From: Carbonactinospora thermoautotrophica
Lineage (GTDB): Bacteria > Actinomycetota > Actinomycetes > Streptomycetales > Carbonactinosporaceae
Length of the DNA: 64,000 nt
NCBI RefSeq assembly: GCF_001543895.1
Contig: NZ_JYIJ01000017.1
Coordinates: 434,001-498,000 of the forward strand
Direction: 5' to 3'
Positions within the stretch are counted from its first letter, which is position 1. The number at the start of each line of letters is the position of its first letter. Position numbers and translations under genes: made by a program. Below the pieces are notes generated by a model. The model was not told the origin of the DNA, made no database searches, and saw only the letters and a list, made by a program, of their open reading frames with translations. Below are positions 60,196 to 64,000 of the stretch, one piece after another.

Positions 60196-60447
60196 CTACC
60201 CGCGCACCTGCTCACCGGATTCCGACGCCCGCGCCTTCGCGCGGATGCCGCGCAGGCCGAGGACGAGCAGGGCGAGACCGATGGCGACGTTCACCACGAC
60301 CAGCACCAGGTGCACCAGGAAGAAGCCGGTGGGTTCACCGCCGGACCAGGACCGCGGATCCTTGGCGATGTTGTACATGAAATTCGGCCAGATCACGCAG
60401 TTCCAGACACCGACGAGCAGCAGGAACCAGCTCACGCGGAAAGTCAC
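60196..60447 (-). CDS. SCO4848-family membrane protein
   Basis: 83 residues, two helices: VSWFLLLVGVWNCVIWPNFM and FFLVHLVLVVVNVAIGLALL, joined by YNIAKDPRSWSGGEPTG. This pattern and the position divergent from a D-Ala-D-Ala carboxypeptidase gene match SCO4848 of Streptomyces (from memory). Function is unknown. GTG 60447 is only 38 bp from the divergent ATG at 60486. Confidence 0.85.
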   Translation of the reverse strand: MTFRVSWFLLLVGVWNCVIWPNFMYNIAKDPRSWSGGEPTGFFLVHLVLVVVNVAIGLALLVLGLRGIRAKARASESGEQVRG

Positions 60448-60485
60448 GTACCCAGTATCCCCCGCGGGTTACGCTCGGGATCACC

Positions 60486-61670
60486 ATGGGTGCTCGGGGA
60501 TATTTGCGTACTGTCTTTCCTACTGCCTTTCGTACTGTCGCGCGGGCGCTCGCGCTCGCCAGCGGGCTGGCCACGATGACCGCCGCGGCGGCGCACGCCC
60601 AACCGTCGCCACCGGCCGGACAACCGACGCCGATCGCGCAGCCGGCCGGCCGCACCATCGGGGGGCCGAAACTGGCCAGCAGTGGGCTGATCGTGGATCC
60701 GCAGGCGCCGCCGCTGCCGGCGGTCAAGGCCAAGACGTTCGTCGTGGCCGACCTGGACAGCGGGCAAATCCTCGCCGCGCGAGGCCCGCACGTGCGGCTG
60801 CCTCCGGCGAGCACGCTGAAGATCCTGACCGCGGACACGCTGCTCCCCCGGCTGCACCCGGAGCAGCCGTGCACCGCGACCGCCGAGGACGCCGCGATCA
60901 TCGGCAGCAGGGCGGGCGTGGTCCCAGGCCAGCGGTACCGGGCGGACGACCTGTTCCGTGCGATGATGATGGTCTCCGGCAACGACGCCGCGTACGTGCT
61001 CGCGCGGTGCGCGGGCGGCGTGCCGCAGACCGTCCGGCTCATGCAGGAGGAGGCGCACCGCCTGCAGGCATACGACACCACGGTCGTGAACCCCTGCGGG
61101 CTGGACGAGCCCGGCCAGCTGTCCTCCGCGTACGACCTGGCGCTGCTCGGCCGCGCCGGCATGGCGCGGCAGGACTTCCGCGGGTACGTGGGCGTAACCA
61201 AGGCCCCCTGGCCCGGCAAGGACGGCAAGCCGGAGAGCATGTGGAACCGCAACCGGCTCTTCTACCGCTACCACGGCCGCGCGACCGTCATCGGGGTCAA
61301 GAACGGCTACACCACCCAGGCCCGGCACACCCTGGTCGGCGCCGCGCGGCAGGGCGACCGCACCCTGATCGTGTCGCTCATGCAGGGTGACCGGACCATC
61401 TACGAGGACGCCGGCCGGCTGCTCGACTGGGGGTTCGCAGCCTCCGGCAAGGTCCACCCGGTCGGCCAGCTCGTCGAGCCGCTGCCCAGGCCTGGCCTGG
61501 TGTCCGGCGACGGCAGCGGCGAGCGGCGGGCGGGCGGTCCCGGGGTGGTGGCCCAGTCACGCGGCGAGCGGGCGCTCGGCTGGCTGGGGGTCCTGCTCGG
61601 CGCGGGCGTGTTCTTCGGCGGGGCGGCCGTCCTGTACCGGTTGCTGACTCGCGTCTCGCAGAAGCCCTGA
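60486..61670 (+). CDS. D-alanyl-D-alanine carboxypeptidase (PBP5-type)
   Basis: 394 residues. N-terminal signal segment (VARALALASGLATMTAAAAH), penicillin-binding motifs SxxK in PPASTLKILT, SGN in MMMVSGNDAAY and KNG in VIGVKNGYTT (equivalent to KTG). A C-terminal membrane anchor (LGWLGVLLGAGVFFGGAAVL) follows. It trims the terminal D-alanine of peptidoglycan stem peptides outside the membrane. Its last 271 bp are antisense to the reading frame of the YihY gene. Confidence 0.93.
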   Translation: MGARGYLRTVFPTAFRTVARALALASGLATMTAAAAHAQPSPPAGQPTPIAQPAGRTIGGPKLASSGLIVDPQAPPLPAVKAKTFVVADLDSGQILAARGPHVRLPPASTLKILTADTLLPRLHPEQPCTATAEDAAIIGSRAGVVPGQRYRADDLFRAMMMVSGNDAAYVLARCAGGVPQTVRLMQEEAHRLQAYDTTVVNPCGLDEPGQLSSAYDLALLGRAGMARQDFRGYVGVTKAPWPGKDGKPESMWNRNRLFYRYHGRATVIGVKNGYTTQARHTLVGAARQGDRTLIVSLMQGDRTIYEDAGRLLDWGFAASGKVHPVGQLVEPLPRPGLVSGDGSGERRAGGPGVVAQSRGERALGWLGVLLGAGVFFGGAAVLYRLLTRVSQKP

Positions 61671-62677
61671 GCCGCTGCGCGAAGCGCGCGGTACCGCAGA
61701 CCGCGCACGCCGCGCGCCGTGGCCAGGACGGCCAGGCTGGCCAGCACGCCCAGGGCGGCGCCGGCCGCGAGCTGCGCCCGCGACGTGGTCGACACCCCGG
61801 GGGTGCGCGCGGCCGCCTCCCGCTCCTCGGCCCCGCGCCGCTCGGTCTCGCGCTCCGCAGCCCGGTCGGTGGCCGTCCACGCCGCGCAGAACAGCAGCAG
61901 CCGGGCCGTCAGGTTGAACCACAACAGCAGGGCGACGGGCACGCCGAACGCGCCGTACCAGCTCCTGCCGGCCACCCCGTCGATGTACGCCGCGACCGCG
62001 TACTTGAGCAGTTCGAACACGACCGCGCCGAGCAGCGCGCCCTGCGCGGCGGCCCGCCAGGGCATGCTGATCCGGGGCAGGCCGACGAGCAGGTAGACGA
62101 ACAGCACGAAGTCCACGCCGACCGCGATCGCCAGGGCGAACAGCCGCAGCCCGTACCGGCCGAAGAACGTGTCCGCGATCCCCAGTTGCTCGACCACCAC
62201 CCGGGTCAGGGTGGTCGCCAGCGTGGACGCCGCCACCGAGAACGCGGCGATGAGCCCGAGCCCGATCAGGACGCCGGTGTCGGCGAGCTTGCGCACCACG
62301 AAGTTGCCGGGCTCCTCCTCCAGCCGCCACATGGTGCGCAGCGTCGAGCGGGCGGCGTCCACCCAGCCCAGTCCCGAGTACAGCAGGCCGACGGCGCCGA
62401 CCAGCCCGAGTGTGCCCGCGCCCTGGATGATCGGGGTCAGCGGGATCTCCTCCGCGACCCCTGGGATCTGCCTCTTCAGCAGCTCCTCGACGCGGTTCAC
62501 CTCGTCCGGGCCGAGCGTGGCGGCGACCACCGCCACCGCCAGCGCCAGCAGCGGGAACAGCGACAGGAACCCGAAGTAGGTGACGGCGCCGGCCATCCGG
62601 TCGCCGCCGCCGTCCCGGTACCACGCGTACGCGCGCCAGATCCGTCCGATCACCGGGAGCCGTCGGAGCTTGTCCAT
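61400..62677 (-). CDS. YihY/BrkB-family membrane protein
   Basis: 425 residues as read, with six helices in the first 275 (MAGAVTYFGFLSLFPLLALA; GTLGLVGAVGLLYSGLGWVD; GVLIGLGLIAAFSVAAS; ALAIAVGVDFVLFVYLLVGL; GALLGAVVFELLKYAVAAYI; VPVALLLWFNLTARLLLFC). The YFGFLSLFPLL and WYGAFGVPVALLLWFNL motifs define the family; function is unsettled. A further helix ends near RGLRYRALRAAAQGF. The final 90 residues are antisense to the carboxypeptidase gene and look like readthrough past a lost stop. Confidence 0.85.
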   Translation of the reverse strand: MDKLRRLPVIGRIWRAYAWYRDGGGDRMAGAVTYFGFLSLFPLLALAVAVVAATLGPDEVNRVEELLKRQIPGVAEEIPLTPIIQGAGTLGLVGAVGLLYSGLGWVDAARSTLRTMWRLEEEPGNFVVRKLADTGVLIGLGLIAAFSVAASTLATTLTRVVVEQLGIADTFFGRYGLRLFALAIAVGVDFVLFVYLLVGLPRISMPWRAAAQGALLGAVVFELLKYAVAAYIDGVAGRSWYGAFGVPVALLLWFNLTARLLLFCAAWTATDRAAERETERRGAEEREAAARTPGVSTTSRAQLAAGAALGVLASLAVLATARGVRGLRYRALRAAAQGFCETRVSNRYRTAAPPKNTPAPSRTPSQPSARSPRDWATTPGPPARRSPLPSPDTRPGLGSGSTSWPTGWTLPEAANPQSSSRPASS

Positions 62678-62716
62678 ACCGGCGTGCGTACCCGGTGAGC
62701 GAGACGGCCAGTCGGC

Positions 62717-63289
62717 TCAGCCGGCCGGCTGCTCGGTCGGATGGGGCCCCGGGAACACCTGCCCGAACACGAAGTCGCGCTGCGGGCGCCACACACCGTC
62801 CTGGCCGTGCTCGTACAGGCTGAAGCCCAGCACCTCGAACTTGGCCTCGAACGAGGACAGCTTCTCGAACGCCAGGTCGAGCATCTCGTCCGGCACGTCG
62901 TGGGCGACCGTGACGTGCGGGTGGTAGTTGAACTTCAACTCCCGGGCCAGCGGGCCGGAACGGATCCGGCGCTCGATCCGCTCACAGTCGCTGATCCCCT
63001 GGGCGAGCTGGACGAACACCACCGGCGACACGGGGCGGAACGACCCCGTGCCGCGCAGGTGCATCACGAAGGGCCGCTCGTCCGCCGCGACGGCCTGCAG
63101 GTGCCGTTCGATCTCGTCGAGCCGGGCTTCGGACACCTCGGTCGGCGGCAGCAGGGTCACGTGGGTGGGGATGGCGCGGGCGAGCGGGTCGCCGAAGCTC
63201 TCCCGGTAACTCTGCAAGCAGGTCCCGTACGGCTCCGGGATGGCGACGGCCACCCCGATCGTGCGCAGCCGTCCACTCGACCGACCCAT
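62717..63289 (-). CDS. 2'-5' RNA ligase family protein (2H phosphoesterase)
   Basis: 190 residues with two H-x-T motifs: PTHVTLLPP and YHPHVTVAHDV, the catalytic pair of the 2H superfamily. Members hydrolyse or form 2',5' or cyclic phosphodiester bonds in RNA or nucleotides. ATG 63289 is preferred with CAGGGG upstream; a longer TTG overlaps the trpS stop. The order trpS-2H-YihY on one strand suggests an operon conserved in actinomycetes. Confidence 0.87.
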   Translation of the reverse strand: MGRSSGRLRTIGVAVAIPEPYGTCLQSYRESFGDPLARAIPTHVTLLPPTEVSEARLDEIERHLQAVAADERPFVMHLRGTGSFRPVSPVVFVQLAQGISDCERIERRIRSGPLARELKFNYHPHVTVAHDVPDEMLDLAFEKLSSFEAKFEVLGFSLYEHGQDGVWRPQRDFVFGQVFPGPHPTEQPAG

Positions 63290-63321
63290 CGAGCAGCCCC
63301 TGTCGAAGCTCCAGTTTCCCG

Positions 63322-64000
<679 letters not shown>

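Overview
The window comes from a high-GC actinomycete chromosome. The evidence is very high third-codon GC, frequent GTG starts, a WhiB protein, an XRE-DUF5753/DUF397 pair, WXG100 and EspC-like type VII secretion proteins, an SCO4848-type membrane protein, and many TANNNT boxes placed for leaderless transcription. Gene order (lpdA, a small cyclotransferase-like gene, purine nucleoside phosphorylase, phosphohexomutase, add, deoA, cdd, sdhCDAB, with dac, yihY and trpS at the right end) matches, from memory, blocks conserved in Mycobacterium and Streptomyces. Streptosporangiales or a relative is a guess; the species cannot be named from the sequence.

Layout. 1-2.6 kb: the 5' part of a large ATP-binding LuxR-type regulator. 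2.8-28 kb: a mostly conserved housekeeping block. It holds a flavoprotein reductase, nucleoside and deoxyribose salvage (PNP, mutase, deoC, aldehyde dehydrogenase, adenosine deaminase, thymidine phosphorylase, cytidine deaminase), a BMP-type nucleoside ABC importer, an M20 amidohydrolase, a WhiB protein and Hsp20. The salvage genes form one catabolic route: import of nucleosides, deamination, phosphorolysis to (deoxy)ribose-1-phosphate, mutase, DeoC, then aldehyde oxidation. A dispersed palindromic element recurs five times, only between 5.8 and 25.8 kb, twice nested inside a second repeat with a 90/91-bp period.

28-38.9 kb: a variable locus. It has a decayed chrB, an iron-export-type ABC pair, a decayed short-chain dehydrogenase, and two tandem diverged copies of a three-gene type VII secretion cassette (EspC-like protein, WXG100 protein with conserved N-terminus and divergent C-terminus, multi-pass membrane protein). 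A nearly identical 322-bp copy of the 3' end of the neighbouring methylmalonyl-CoA mutase gene lies between the two cassettes. 39-46.3 kb: a mannosyltransferase, deacetylase and glycosyltransferase cluster preceded by a 22-codon coupled leader ORF, then sdhCDAB.

46.3-59.4 kb: a second accessory region. It contains a DUF3800 protein, two orphan Phd-type antitoxins, an IS200/IS605-type TnpB with a candidate omega-RNA end, eleven 10-bp tandem repeats, 47-bp direct repeats, an XRE/DUF397 module, a BNR-repeat lipoprotein, a BlaI regulator with a ruined partner gene, a frameshifted low-GC secreted protein, an APC permease, and another type VII cassette whose effector carries a lysozyme-like domain. 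This last cassette abuts the remnant of a gene downstream of a PNPOx-like protein. 60.2-64 kb: conserved genes again (SCO4848-like, D-Ala-D-Ala carboxypeptidase, YihY, 2H phosphoesterase, trpS cut by the window end).
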